A stretch of 64,000 bases of DNA. Origin: Methylomonas fluvii. Lineage in GTDB: Bacteria; Pseudomonadota; Gammaproteobacteria; Methylococcales; Methylomonadaceae. A model generated the notes under the pieces. The model was not told the origin of the DNA, did no database searches, and saw only the letters and a list, made by a program, of their open reading frames with translations. The stretch spans positions 1,116,001 to 1,180,000 of the forward strand of contig NZ_JACXST010000001.1 in NCBI RefSeq assembly GCF_014850975.1, given 5' to 3'. The position numbers and the translations under genes are program-made. Position 1 is the first letter of the stretch; every line of letters begins with the position of its first letter. Positions 18,774 through 27,665 of the stretch are shown piece by piece.

Positions 18774-19160
18774 ATGAAAATTTTAAAAAGTGCTGTTATC
18801 GCGTTCTCTTTAGCTGCTGCCATGGGTTCTTTTTCAACTGCTGCTGTTGCTGAATCCGATCCAGGCAGAACTGCTTACAAACCTACCGATGTAATCAATG
18901 AAGTTGTAGCGCGTATTACAGCTGCCGAGACAGCAATCAACAATGGTGCTGAAGATGCTGCCGTTGTCGATTTGATCCAAAAAGCGGCTGGTTTTATCAA
19001 GGAACTGAACGCAAACGACAAAGTTGCCAGATATGCCGATAAAGCTAGAGGCCATTTGAAAGCAGCCATTACTTCAGCTAAAGCCGCTAACTTGCAAGAA
19101 GCCAAACAACATTTAGCTGCCGGCAAAGAAGGCGTTGAAGCTTTGAAAAAACTGCTGTAA
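18774..19160 (+). CDS. Small exported helical repeat protein
   Basis: Protein of 128 residues with a signal peptide of about 26 residues (cleavage near AVAESDP). The mature part is almost entirely alpha-helical, Ala/Lys-rich, with repeated helix-loop-helix units (ITAAETAINNGAED, HLKAAITSAKAANLQEAKQHL). It resembles the SmbP-like protein at 15419 in length and repeat style but lacks its many His residues, having only two. It has its own promoter and a strong terminator, a short leader and AT-leaning codons compared with its neighbours, so it may be highly expressed. Function is unknown. Confidence 0.82.
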   Translation: MKILKSAVIAFSLAAAMGSFSTAAVAESDPGRTAYKPTDVINEVVARITAAETAINNGAEDAAVVDLIQKAAGFIKELNANDKVARYADKARGHLKAAITSAKAANLQEAKQHLAAGKEGVEALKKLL

Positions 19161-19168
19161 TGCTGTCC

Positions 19169-19199
19169 CGGGGTGTCTTTCGGGACACCCCGTATTTTT
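19169..19199 (+). terminator. Rho-independent terminator of the small helical protein gene
   Basis: Arms cggggtgtc (19169-19177) and gacaccccg (19184-19192) form a perfect 9-bp stem with a 6-base loop, followed by tattttt. It lies 8 bases after the stop codon. Confidence 0.9.
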
Positions 19200-19235
19200 C
19201 TATTCCTCTCCGTTCGTCGCCATCTCCGGCAATAT

Positions 19236-20057
19236 TTACAAATAATACTGATGCTTCTCTAGCTGGGTTTCCAGCCAAGCTAATAACGCCCTCGCATTTT
19301 CAACTTTTGTCCCAGCTAAATTGAGTGTGGTCGCGTGGTTTAATGCTTGCCAACGATTCACCAGTGTGTGCAATTTCGCGGCGTTGGTCGCCGTGAAATG
19401 AAACTGTTCAAGCAGCTGTTTGTATAACTCACTTCCCGATGTTGGTAACGATCCTCTGAGCGTAGTTAGCACGGCGATCATATCTTCGACGTCAGCAACA
19501 CGCGCCTGCACCCAAGTCACCACCGACTCATCATTGATTTTCTCCAGTGCCGATTCGGCGTTATCCGAAACCACTTTTAAACATTGAATCAATTCGCTGG
19601 AACTGAATTTAACGGCTATCTCGTAAAACGCCGCAGCCTCCATATCGCGCAGATTCTCGTCGCTATAATCGGCATCGGCTCTGGATAAGGTGACTAGCGG
19701 CAGGGTGGGGCAAGGGGCATCGAAAGCCAGTTGCGGATAAAAACGGCGTTGGGTTTCGGCGTCGGTGATTTTATCGGCCAAAAAGCAACTGCCTAGCGCC
19801 TGTTGGCGATGCCCGGCGATGCCGAAATTGAGCAGGATAGGTTGGGTAGCCTCGGGAAATTGCGCCAGCGTATAAGCCACCGCGCCAGCCATGGCTATTT
19901 TGCCCACACCACTAATCACCAAAATGATGTCGGCGTTTCTGTAAGTCGCAAAGGGCTGCTTTTGCGGTAGTTTTTTTAGCCGCCATGCCTGAATTAACGG
20001 TTTGGCCTCACAGGGCAATGCGACAAAGATAAAAGTTGATGGTGCAAAGTCAATCAC
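19236..20057 (-). CDS. Nucleoside phosphorylase/nucleosidase-like protein
   Basis: Predicted purine nucleoside phosphorylase or MTA/SAH-nucleosidase-fold protein of 273 residues. Supporting motifs: IILVISGVGKIAMAGA, LLNFGIAGHR and DMEAAAFYEIA followed by KVVSDNAES, which match the superfamily's Gly-rich, purine-pocket and catalytic Glu/Asp regions. A C-terminal extension of about 90 residues is not part of the usual fold. Hopanoid-pathway nucleosidases belong to the same superfamily, but the substrate cannot be set here. It is divergent from the Rsd/AlgQ gene. Confidence 0.75.
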   Translation of the reverse strand: MIDFAPSTFIFVALPCEAKPLIQAWRLKKLPQKQPFATYRNADIILVISGVGKIAMAGAVAYTLAQFPEATQPILLNFGIAGHRQQALGSCFLADKITDAETQRRFYPQLAFDAPCPTLPLVTLSRADADYSDENLRDMEAAAFYEIAVKFSSSELIQCLKVVSDNAESALEKINDESVVTWVQARVADVEDMIAVLTTLRGSLPTSGSELYKQLLEQFHFTATNAAKLHTLVNRWQALNHATTLNLAGTKVENARALLAWLETQLEKHQYYL

Positions 20058-20157
20058 AGTTTTTAAGAAAAATTCCCTTATATTTTAATCAATTGTTGAA
20101 TGTTCATGATAATTCACATAAATTTAAGGTTCGTCAATTTTCAAAGGGAGACGCGCC

Positions 20158-20604
20158 GTGACTGAAATGAATTTCGTAGCTAACAACACCAGTTCAAATA
20201 ACTTGCATCTGGTCACAGCATTGCAGGAAGAACGCTCCGCCGTCTGGGCTTTGTATTGCCAACTTGCCGAAATGAAACCATTCTCCAGCGAGAACGCGAT
20301 CAGGCCAATGCTGTCTGAGTTTTCACAATTGCTGATAGATTACATATCGTTTGGCCACTTTAGCATCTACGAACATCTAATAGCCGAAAAGCAGCATCAA
20401 ACTTCAGCGCTGTCTCACGCGGAAAAGATATATCCTGCATTCTCCAGCATTACCGCGTCGGCCGTTACTTTCAGCGACACTTACGACGATGGCCGGCGCA
20501 AATTTAATACCGAAAATCTGGCTCAGGATTTATCCATGCTTGGCGAGCGGCTAGCAGAACGCATGGAGCTGGAAGACCGGCTGTGCTCCATGCTGCTGCA
20601 TTGA
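20158..20604 (+). CDS. Rsd/AlgQ-family sigma-70 regulator
   Basis: Protein of 148 residues. LLIDYISFGHFSIYEHLI matches the signature region of Rsd (LVDYLSAGHFSIYE), and ERMELEDRLCSML matches its C-terminal helix. Rsd binds sigma-70 region 4 and shifts RNA polymerase toward alternative sigma factors; AlgQ in Pseudomonas also affects alginate and iron genes. It starts with GTG, supported by AAAGGGAG about 6 bases upstream. The N-terminus is shorter than in E. coli. It is a single gene, convergent with the UPF0182 gene. Confidence 0.9.
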   Translation: MTEMNFVANNTSSNNLHLVTALQEERSAVWALYCQLAEMKPFSSENAIRPMLSEFSQLLIDYISFGHFSIYEHLIAEKQHQTSALSHAEKIYPAFSSITASAVTFSDTYDDGRRKFNTENLAQDLSMLGERLAERMELEDRLCSMLLH

Positions 20605-20641
20605 TTCGCAGATATTGCCCCTGAAAAGGTCTCCGAATAGC

Positions 20642-23278
20642 CTATTTGCTTTCGGCTGCCGAAACGCCTGAAACAGGCCCGGCTGCGCCCTTGATAAACA
20701 AATCCTTCAATCGACTGAAGGCCGCCTGCAGGGTTTTGTCCATCACCACCTGATTGCCTATCGAAACAATTACCCGTGCCAGCTCAGGTATCTTGGTTTT
20801 GGTCGCCAGCATATAAATAGGCTGCACATATAAAATCGAGTTGCCCATCGTCAATATCACCATTCGGCCTTTTTTAACTTCCGAGCCTTGTTGATTCCAT
20901 AGGGTAAACTGCGAGGCAATTTCCGGGTTCTGATCGATCAGCGCATTGACCTGCGACGGTCCGTTAACCTGCACAGCCTTCGGGAATTTGAAAATAGTGA
21001 TGCCCGGCTTGTAAGTGTGGTCGCAGCTTTTATCGTCAACTGTACCGGCAATGCCAACCATACTTAAATTATCTCTGTGTATTGGGGTCATCGGATTAAT
21101 CATCACAAACTCTTCCAAATCGTTGCAACGATCAAAGTCCATCGTAATGAAATAGGGCAATACAGGCTGGCCATCCACAGAGGCGAATTGCCAGGTTTCC
21201 GCCTGCTCATAAAACAACTCCGGGCTGTTTTGATGATATTTAGCGTAAATTTTCATCTGCATATAGTACAAGTCGCGCGGATAACGCAGATGCTGCATTA
21301 GCTCGTCGGGCATTTCCCGTAAATTTTTGAAAACGCCGGGATACGCGCGGTTATAAGCGTTGATGATCGGATCTTTTGGGTCGGAGATATAGTAATCGAC
21401 GCTGCCGTCATAGGCATCGACTACAATTTTCACCGAGTTGCGGATGTAGTTGAACTTGTGCTGGCCGTCCAGATAGTCGTCGGCTGCCGGTTTGGAGACC
21501 GGGTAATAATTGGATAAGGTATAGGCGTCCTGTATCCAGTAGAAGCGATCCTTGTCAACAACCAAATACGGATCTTTATCCAGGTGTAAAAACGGCGTCA
21601 GCGCGGTAATTCGCTCGTCGATATTACGACGCAGCAATAACTTGCTTTGCGCGGATATGTTTGGCGAGAAGAAGATTTTTTCGTCTTTCAGGTAAAACGA
21701 GAACAACATCTTTCTGAACAGCGACGGGATCGGTATGCCGGAGATACCCTGATAATCCACGGATTCGCCTGGCGCGGAGCCGGAAATATCGGTCACAGCC
21801 AAGTTGTTCGGTACGATCGCGTAGCGATATTTCTCCAAGCCATAATAAATGTCGGGATATTTCACGGAAAATCCGACATCGGAGCTCATGTTTAAATCGC
21901 GCAAGTACCAAACGATAGGAATGCCGGCATCCTGAGCCGCCGGAGAGATGACCGCACCGTATCCATGGGTGTAGCGCAAATGGGTGTTTTCCCAGTTTTG
22001 CGCCTCCTTGGGTAATTTATCGATATTGACTTCACGGGCTGCCAGATTGACCTGTTGATGATGGCCGTTAATAAAATAACGGTCTTCATCGACAGTCGGA
22101 AAGCCATAATATGGCCGAATGCCTTGTAACTGCATATAGCTGTCGATAAGAAATTCGCGATCCCAAACCGGAATATTTTCGAAATGTTTTTTGGTCGACC
22201 AGGCTTCTATATCTTTGGTGGCGTCCAGATTGACCTGAAAATCGACGGTTTTAATATTGTTTAAATCGAACGCCGCCATGGTGGCATCAATGTTATGCCG
22301 AATCGAATCACCTTCGGTGCGCGTAAAATTAGGCTTGACGATAAATTTTTCAATCAACTCAGGTAGGGTATGAGAGCCTTGTAGGCCCCAAACGGCCAAA
22401 AACCCCAAGGAGGCAACGATAATCGGCGTTTTACTGCGATGTCTCTCCGACAGTGCGTAAAAAATTACTGATATGGCAATGGCCAAAAAAAACAAGACCT
22501 CAAGCCAAATCATCGGCAACTTGTAACGCAATTCGACAAAACCGGGGCCAAAAAACACCGGTTCGTTACCCCCGGAATATAACAAGGCGAAGCGTTCCAG
22601 TAAAAATCCCCAGACCACAAACAACACCACGAATGCAAACAGCACCGTCAAATGGATCTTCGCACCCAGTGGAAATTCCTTGCTTTGATTGGGGACAAAC
22701 ACATGTTCCATCCAATACAGCACGCCGGTCGCCAAGAGCACAATAACCGCCGTGGTTAGCAACTCCTTCTGAATCAGCATGTAAATCGGATAGGAAAACA
22801 TGTAGAAGCTGACGTCGTTGCCATATACCGGATCGACGATACCCGATGCGCTACCGAAGAAAAACAGCAGTGCCTGTTCCCATTGCAAATAGAACGGCAC
22901 GGCAATGACTACGGCGAGTAGCAGTGAAATGGGAGTGTAGATACGAGCCGAACCACTCATGAACACATCGGCAAAGCGTTGAAAACGCCGACGCTTGGAG
23001 TCGTCCATCAATATTTCATCGGGCGGGTTCAGGCCCAGGTAGCGAGAGGCAATCCAGAAGTGAAACAGAAAAACAGCAAAGAAAAATGCAGTAACCGCAC
23101 CGGAGAAAATAAATCGGTAGAGTAATTTCAACCAAAAGTAGGCTTCGAACTCCAGCGAACGGAACCACCATAGATCCACGAAAAAATCGAGAAACACGAA
23201 GTAGAACGCGATATATAGCACAATAGCAGTCGCGAGGGTCGCTAAAGTGATCGCCGGCAACAGTTTCCAGTTACGCAT
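20642..23278 (-). CDS. UPF0182 family large membrane protein
   Basis: Membrane protein of 878 residues. The first 320 or so residues hold seven predicted membrane helices (for example FYFVFLDFFVDLWWF, LFAFVVLFVVWGFLL). The remainder is a large soluble domain outside or across the membrane, with YTHGYGAV, NPMTPIHRDNLSMVGI and DQNPEIASQFTLWNQQGSEV as family landmarks. UPF0182 (COG1615) has no established function. It is a single gene. Confidence 0.93.
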   Translation of the reverse strand: MRNWKLLPAITLATLATAIVLYIAFYFVFLDFFVDLWWFRSLEFEAYFWLKLLYRFIFSGAVTAFFFAVFLFHFWIASRYLGLNPPDEILMDDSKRRRFQRFADVFMSGSARIYTPISLLLAVVIAVPFYLQWEQALLFFFGSASGIVDPVYGNDVSFYMFSYPIYMLIQKELLTTAVIVLLATGVLYWMEHVFVPNQSKEFPLGAKIHLTVLFAFVVLFVVWGFLLERFALLYSGGNEPVFFGPGFVELRYKLPMIWLEVLFFLAIAISVIFYALSERHRSKTPIIVASLGFLAVWGLQGSHTLPELIEKFIVKPNFTRTEGDSIRHNIDATMAAFDLNNIKTVDFQVNLDATKDIEAWSTKKHFENIPVWDREFLIDSYMQLQGIRPYYGFPTVDEDRYFINGHHQQVNLAAREVNIDKLPKEAQNWENTHLRYTHGYGAVISPAAQDAGIPIVWYLRDLNMSSDVGFSVKYPDIYYGLEKYRYAIVPNNLAVTDISGSAPGESVDYQGISGIPIPSLFRKMLFSFYLKDEKIFFSPNISAQSKLLLRRNIDERITALTPFLHLDKDPYLVVDKDRFYWIQDAYTLSNYYPVSKPAADDYLDGQHKFNYIRNSVKIVVDAYDGSVDYYISDPKDPIINAYNRAYPGVFKNLREMPDELMQHLRYPRDLYYMQMKIYAKYHQNSPELFYEQAETWQFASVDGQPVLPYFITMDFDRCNDLEEFVMINPMTPIHRDNLSMVGIAGTVDDKSCDHTYKPGITIFKFPKAVQVNGPSQVNALIDQNPEIASQFTLWNQQGSEVKKGRMVILTMGNSILYVQPIYMLATKTKIPELARVIVSIGNQVVMDKTLQAAFSRLKDLFIKGAAGPVSGVSAAESK

Positions 23279-23741
23279 AATTTCCTCTTTACTTAGATAT
23301 CCGAGCGCCTACTTGCGGAACACGGCGCCAAACAATGGCCGACAATGTCCCCTTAACATCAATGGCTGAGCATTCTAACACCCAAATCCGGATTGTGATT
23401 GTCCGGCATATTGTCCGGTTGTTGGCTGGATTGCCGAGTTGTTTGTCGTGGGGAAAAGAGGCGAGTTCAATCCGATACTAAATAGCTGATTGTCTCGGTC
23501 AAGAAAGCAAGGGGGACGCGCGCCAACGGGCATCAAAGGCAGTAGGGCGCAAATTTTTGCCGGATTTTAGATGGCGCAGGATGGTGAACAATTCGCTCTG
23601 ATCATAGCAATACAGGCTTGCTTTGCATCGCTGTCACAACTCGAGACACAATGCGGCAGTTTCACGCCCGCCTATAGTAAAACGCCGCTGACGAGACTCT
23701 AGCTCGACAGCGGCGCTGGTGTGACGCCAAGCAGTGACAGG
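23279..23741. other. Intergenic interval before the UPF0182 gene
   Basis: 463 bases without a supportable gene. The right end holds the terminator of the multicopper oxidase gene (23679-23715). The rest is expected to hold the UPF0182 promoter, but no clear hexamer pair was recognised. Confidence 0.6.
23679..23715 (-). terminator. Rho-independent terminator of the multicopper oxidase gene
   Basis: Arms cgccgctg (23683-23690) and cagcggcg (23708-23715) with an inner cgag/ctcg pair; on the minus strand the stem is followed by TTTTACTA. It lies 27 bases after the stop codon. Confidence 0.8.
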
Positions 23742-25472
23742 CTATTTTTTAAACATCGCCATGATCCGCTGGCGATTGGCAAAGCCGACATAACTTAAGC
23801 CGCCCAATATCAAGCCATACAGCAATTGTCCGATAAAAGACTGCTGATTTCCGGCTGCTTCTGCTTTCGCTGCGGCGTCTCCCGTATTCAGCGGGGGAGG
23901 CGGTGGCGGTACAAAAGCCACTTGCTTTTTGTTAGTAATTTCCGGCAAGCCTAAGCTTTTCCAGGCGTCGTAATCCTGCCAAGCGGGATATTTACCTTGC
24001 CAGAATTCTCTGGTGAAGTAAGGTGCCAGGCTCATGCCATGGACTTTGGGGATGCCTTTCTCATCTGAAAAACCTTTGTACACCACCAAACTGATGTCGC
24101 CGCCCTCGCCGATACCGTTAGTAGTGAAGGATTTCTCGACGTGGTCGTGAAACATCCAAACGCCTTGCCCAAAACTGTTCAAACCATCGTCAACGCCGCT
24201 TAATTCCAAATCGATACGTTGGGCTGGCACCATGCCATGTACGTCGCGCTTGATATAAGAATTAGGACCATTATCGACACCATCGTAATGCGTTACCATG
24301 GGCTTGTGGCCGTGAATATGCATCGCAAAGGCTTCCTCGTGGCCGTTCAATATCCGCAGCTTCACCTTTTTATTTTCTTCCATCAGGATCAGCGATTCCC
24401 GCAGCGTGTAAGGGAACGAGCGACCATTGAGCATGAAATAATCGGGCGTGGCGTCTGTGATGTCATATTCCTGATTCATCCGCCGGGCAATGATCCGCGG
24501 ATCATTAGCGGAACGCACCATCTCATGCAATTCCTTATCAACCGATTGATAGTGCAGATCGAACTCTGCCGCATACTTTTCTTTGACAGCTACCGATGGA
24601 TGGCGAACCTGTCCATTACCGACGTTGAAAACCTGTACCCAGTTGTTGGGGCGATTTTCCTCGACCACAAACATACCTTGCAAACCCATTGGAATATGGG
24701 TGTGTGGCTGTACGTGGCAGTGGTAATACATGGTGCCGGGTTGGCGCGGCTTGATCACATAAGTTTTGCTCTGGCCGGGCAAAACATCCATCTGGCCGGT
24801 TTGACCGACACCATCGTTGCCTTCACCACTATGATCCATGTAAGGGTGATCAACACCATGCAAGTGGATTGAGTGCGGAAAGTAATGGCTGTTTTCCAGC
24901 ACCAACCAAACAATATCGCCTTGTTCCACCCGAATAGTCGGTGATGGCGCGCGCAGCAAAGGGTTGGCCACCGGCTCGTACAAGCTCAAGGTAGACATAT
25001 CGCGAGTTTTGGGCGCGTAGACCCAGAAAGTCGGTTGGATGCCAGGTGCAATATCAAAGGTGGTGGTGGGGTCTTTCATGTCCGGAGAATGGCCGTTCAG
25101 TTCGGCAATTTCCAGCTTGATAATATAGTGGTCGGGGTCGCCGTCGCCGTCCATATCTTCGCCGAGCGTGATGGCATCAGCCGCGAGCTGTGTCTCCATT
25201 AAGGTAGACATTGAAATATTATTGGTGCCTTTAACAAAAGCAGCGATTTCAGCAGGATTATCGGGGTTACACATCCGTGATTCTTGTATTTCGACTCCGT
25301 CGATCACTTGCGCATCACGCCACTTGGCATCGGTAAATTCGGAACAAACTTCCTCTGCCGCACCCATTTTGACGCTACTGGTCGCCGGTAGTTTGTCTAC
25401 CGCTGCCATAGCCCATTGCGACGCCGGAAGCAGGATGGCGCCACACAGAATGGGGATAACCTTTTTATGCAT
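23742..25472 (-). CDS. Membrane-anchored two-domain multicopper oxidase
   Basis: Periplasmic copper oxidase of 576 residues. The ATG at 25472 has GAGG about 7 bases upstream and starts a clean signal peptide (cleavage near AMAAVDK); an ATG 12 bases earlier lacks a site. Copper motifs: HSIHLHG and YYHCHVQPHTHIPMGLQGM in the first cupredoxin domain, FAMHIHGHKP and MFHDHVEKSFTTNG in the last. The type 1 ligands (Cys, His, Met) are thus in domain 1, and the C-terminal motif has HDH in place of HCH. This differs from classic laccases. A Pro-rich linker (seven Pro after FV) leads to a C-terminal membrane helix and basic tail. An N-terminal extension of about 100 residues has paired Cys. Substrate is unknown; metal-ion or phenol oxidation is possible. 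Confidence 0.92.
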   Translation of the reverse strand: MHKKVIPILCGAILLPASQWAMAAVDKLPATSSVKMGAAEEVCSEFTDAKWRDAQVIDGVEIQESRMCNPDNPAEIAAFVKGTNNISMSTLMETQLAADAITLGEDMDGDGDPDHYIIKLEIAELNGHSPDMKDPTTTFDIAPGIQPTFWVYAPKTRDMSTLSLYEPVANPLLRAPSPTIRVEQGDIVWLVLENSHYFPHSIHLHGVDHPYMDHSGEGNDGVGQTGQMDVLPGQSKTYVIKPRQPGTMYYHCHVQPHTHIPMGLQGMFVVEENRPNNWVQVFNVGNGQVRHPSVAVKEKYAAEFDLHYQSVDKELHEMVRSANDPRIIARRMNQEYDITDATPDYFMLNGRSFPYTLRESLILMEENKKVKLRILNGHEEAFAMHIHGHKPMVTHYDGVDNGPNSYIKRDVHGMVPAQRIDLELSGVDDGLNSFGQGVWMFHDHVEKSFTTNGIGEGGDISLVVYKGFSDEKGIPKVHGMSLAPYFTREFWQGKYPAWQDYDAWKSLGLPEITNKKQVAFVPPPPPPLNTGDAAAKAEAAGNQQSFIGQLLYGLILGGLSYVGFANRQRIMAMFKK

Positions 25473-25727
25473 ACAAAACCTCATAAAACAGACGAATTGA
25501 CGGAAGCCTTATCAAGGCTCCCGAATATCAGAAAAGCCAGATACTGTAACCAGAACCCATGGGTAAAGTACAGTAATTATTTGATGAACTTCTGACAATC
25601 CCGACCGGTATTGCGTAGCCGCCAAACGATCTAATTCTACTCAGCGGCTAATGCCTTATAATTCCACGACTAGCGATTATTGCCAGTCAATCCGCGACAT
25701 TTTTGCAACGGACCACTCAGCTAAATT

Positions 25728-27428
25728 ATGCCCAGTATCAGAGTATTGCTTTGTTTGATTTTTATTTTTTTAGTTCACGGCAGTTTCGCCTGGCTGAGCA
25801 ACCAGCCGCAAGACGCCGGCACAGACGTACCCTCCGGCAAGTTGATGAGCCTGTCCTTTGCGCCATTTCGGGAGGGCTTTAGTCCGCTGGAAGAAAAATT
25901 CCCGTTGCCGGAGCATATTGACGAAGATTTGCGCCTGCTGGCCGACAAAACGGAAAGCATCCGTACTTACTCCAGTCTTGGTGGGCAGCAACCCACTCCG
26001 GCGTTAGCCCGCAAACACGGATTGAAAATGATCCAGGGCGCTTGGCTTGGTTATGGGTACAAAGACAACAGCAATGAAGTCAATGCCTTAATCAAATCGG
26101 CCAATGAAAACCCCGACGTGGTGAAGCGAGTGATTGTCGGCAACGAAGTGCTATTGCGTGGCGACATGGATGTCGACAGGCTGATCGGCTACATCCGCGA
26201 GGTGAAGAAAGCGGTCAAGCAACCCGTGTCTTATGCGGACGTCTGGTCGATGTACATGAAGTACCCCAAACTGATCAACGAAGTGGACTTCATCACCATT
26301 CACATCCTGCCGTATTGGGAGGATGAACCCATTTCGGTGGAAAATGCCTCGCAGCATTTGGAAAAAATTGTCAAACAGGTGGAAGACGAAGCTCGCGGCA
26401 TTGCACCCGGTAAACCTATATTGATAGGTGAATCCGGCTGGCCCAGTGCCGGCAGACAGCGCGGCATGGCCATTCCCGGCGTCGTCAATGAAGCCAAATT
26501 CATTCGCGGCATGATCCAGGTCGCCAATCGCCACGGCTTTGATTACAACATCGTTGAAGCTTTTAACCAACCCTGGAAAAGTGAACTGGAAGGCGTGGTT
26601 GGGGCCAACTGGGGCTTGTTCTCGGCGGACCGCGAACCGGTATTTCCATTGACCGGCCTGGTCAACGAAACGCCGAATTGGCCGATCCGCTTTGCCGTCG
26701 CCACGCTGATCTGGCTGTTGGCAATCGTGAGGTATTCCAAAAAGCTGGCACAAGTATCGCTGATCCGCATGTTGGCGTTTTTCACCCTGGCACAAGTCTT
26801 CGGCGTTTGCCTGGTGACATTGGCCGATTTTCTCTGGTACACCAGTTACAGCACTTGGCAAAGGCTTTATACCGTAGCGCTGGTGATCGCGAATACGGTT
26901 CTCGGCGCGCTGCTGCTCGAACGTGGTGGCGATATTTTGAGTGATAAGCCAGGCAGCATTAAGTTGGCCAGTAGCTTGAGAGCCGGTTATCTAGTCTTTA
27001 TATTGCTGGCGCTTTATAAAACCTACGGACTGGCCATGAATGGACGCTATTTGAGCTTTCCTATCGAGCAGTTCGCCATTCCGGCTTTTGGGGTAATCGG
27101 TTTGATTGCTTGTCTATGGCTAAAGGAGAATAAATTCAATGGCCGAACTTTGGCGTTTAACAGCCTAATTGGCGGGAATTTGCAAAGCCGCCGTGATCGG
27201 TTCTTTGCGTATTTACTGAGTTTTGGCGCTATAGCGCTGATACTGGGGGAAGCCAAAGCCTTTATGGATGGTCGGGATTTCATTCAAGCTCACCCAGGCT
27301 TTTCGGAAGGCCTGCCCTTTGCGCTGAGCTATACCTTATATAACCAACAGTTGCTTGCCTGGCTGGTTTGTTTGCTTACGCTGTCCTTGCCGTTCTGGAC
27401 TAAGCATCGCAGTAAACAGGACGCTTAA
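25728..27428 (+). CDS. GH17-family beta-glucan enzyme with C-terminal membrane domain
   Basis: Protein of 566 residues. A signal or anchor helix (about 4-22) is followed by a glycoside hydrolase 17 domain (about 38-310) with the acid/base Glu140 in IVGNEVLLRGD and the nucleophile Glu235 in ILIGESGWPS. About seven membrane helices follow (about 320-560). This layout resembles bacterial GH17 proteins of the NdvC type that trim or branch beta-1,3-glucans, often by transglycosylation, in periplasmic glucan synthesis. No glycosyltransferase gene lies next to it. A terminator follows. Confidence 0.9.
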   Translation: MPSIRVLLCLIFIFLVHGSFAWLSNQPQDAGTDVPSGKLMSLSFAPFREGFSPLEEKFPLPEHIDEDLRLLADKTESIRTYSSLGGQQPTPALARKHGLKMIQGAWLGYGYKDNSNEVNALIKSANENPDVVKRVIVGNEVLLRGDMDVDRLIGYIREVKKAVKQPVSYADVWSMYMKYPKLINEVDFITIHILPYWEDEPISVENASQHLEKIVKQVEDEARGIAPGKPILIGESGWPSAGRQRGMAIPGVVNEAKFIRGMIQVANRHGFDYNIVEAFNQPWKSELEGVVGANWGLFSADREPVFPLTGLVNETPNWPIRFAVATLIWLLAIVRYSKKLAQVSLIRMLAFFTLAQVFGVCLVTLADFLWYTSYSTWQRLYTVALVIANTVLGALLLERGGDILSDKPGSIKLASSLRAGYLVFILLALYKTYGLAMNGRYLSFPIEQFAIPAFGVIGLIACLWLKENKFNGRTLAFNSLIGGNLQSRRDRFFAYLLSFGAIALILGEAKAFMDGRDFIQAHPGFSEGLPFALSYTLYNQQLLAWLVCLLTLSLPFWTKHRSKQDA

Positions 27429-27439
27429 GTTTTACGTTA

Positions 27440-27468
27440 ACGGGTATGACGTCGTGATACCCGTTTTT
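27440..27468 (+). terminator. Rho-independent terminator after the GH17 gene
   Basis: Arms acgggtat (27440-27447) and atacccgt (27457-27464) with a 9-base loop and a run of five T. Confidence 0.85.
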
Positions 27469-27619
27469 CATCCCAGAAAGGCGTTGTTATATCGAGTGAC
27501 AGTTTGCCGCGCGTCAATTTGTCACATTTTCAAAACATGCTTCCAGCATTAAACTGTATGCAACTCTTATGTATGCGCTCCCTCTCCTAAAGGGTAAAGA
27601 GTTTTAATATCCTTCCTCA

Positions 27620-27646
27620 ATGCGGCCCTTGGGCCGCATCTTTTTT
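27620..27646 (+). terminator. Terminator hairpin in the leader of the HEAGH-motif gene
   Basis: Arms atgcggccc (27620-27628) and gggccgcat (27631-27639) then c and six T. It ends only about 20 bases before the next start codon. It may end a small transcript from the 27470-27620 interval or act as an attenuator. Confidence 0.85.
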
Positions 27647-27665
27647 CTGGATGAGGTTGCTGTCT

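Noticed and set aside
20060..20157. Possible promoter hexamers before the Rsd/AlgQ gene
   Set aside because: Candidate TTGAAT and TAAATT boxes match the consensus at only four positions each; too weak to list.
26151..26861. 236-codon minus-strand open frame
   Set aside because: Antisense to the GH17 gene, which has intact catalytic motifs on the plus strand.
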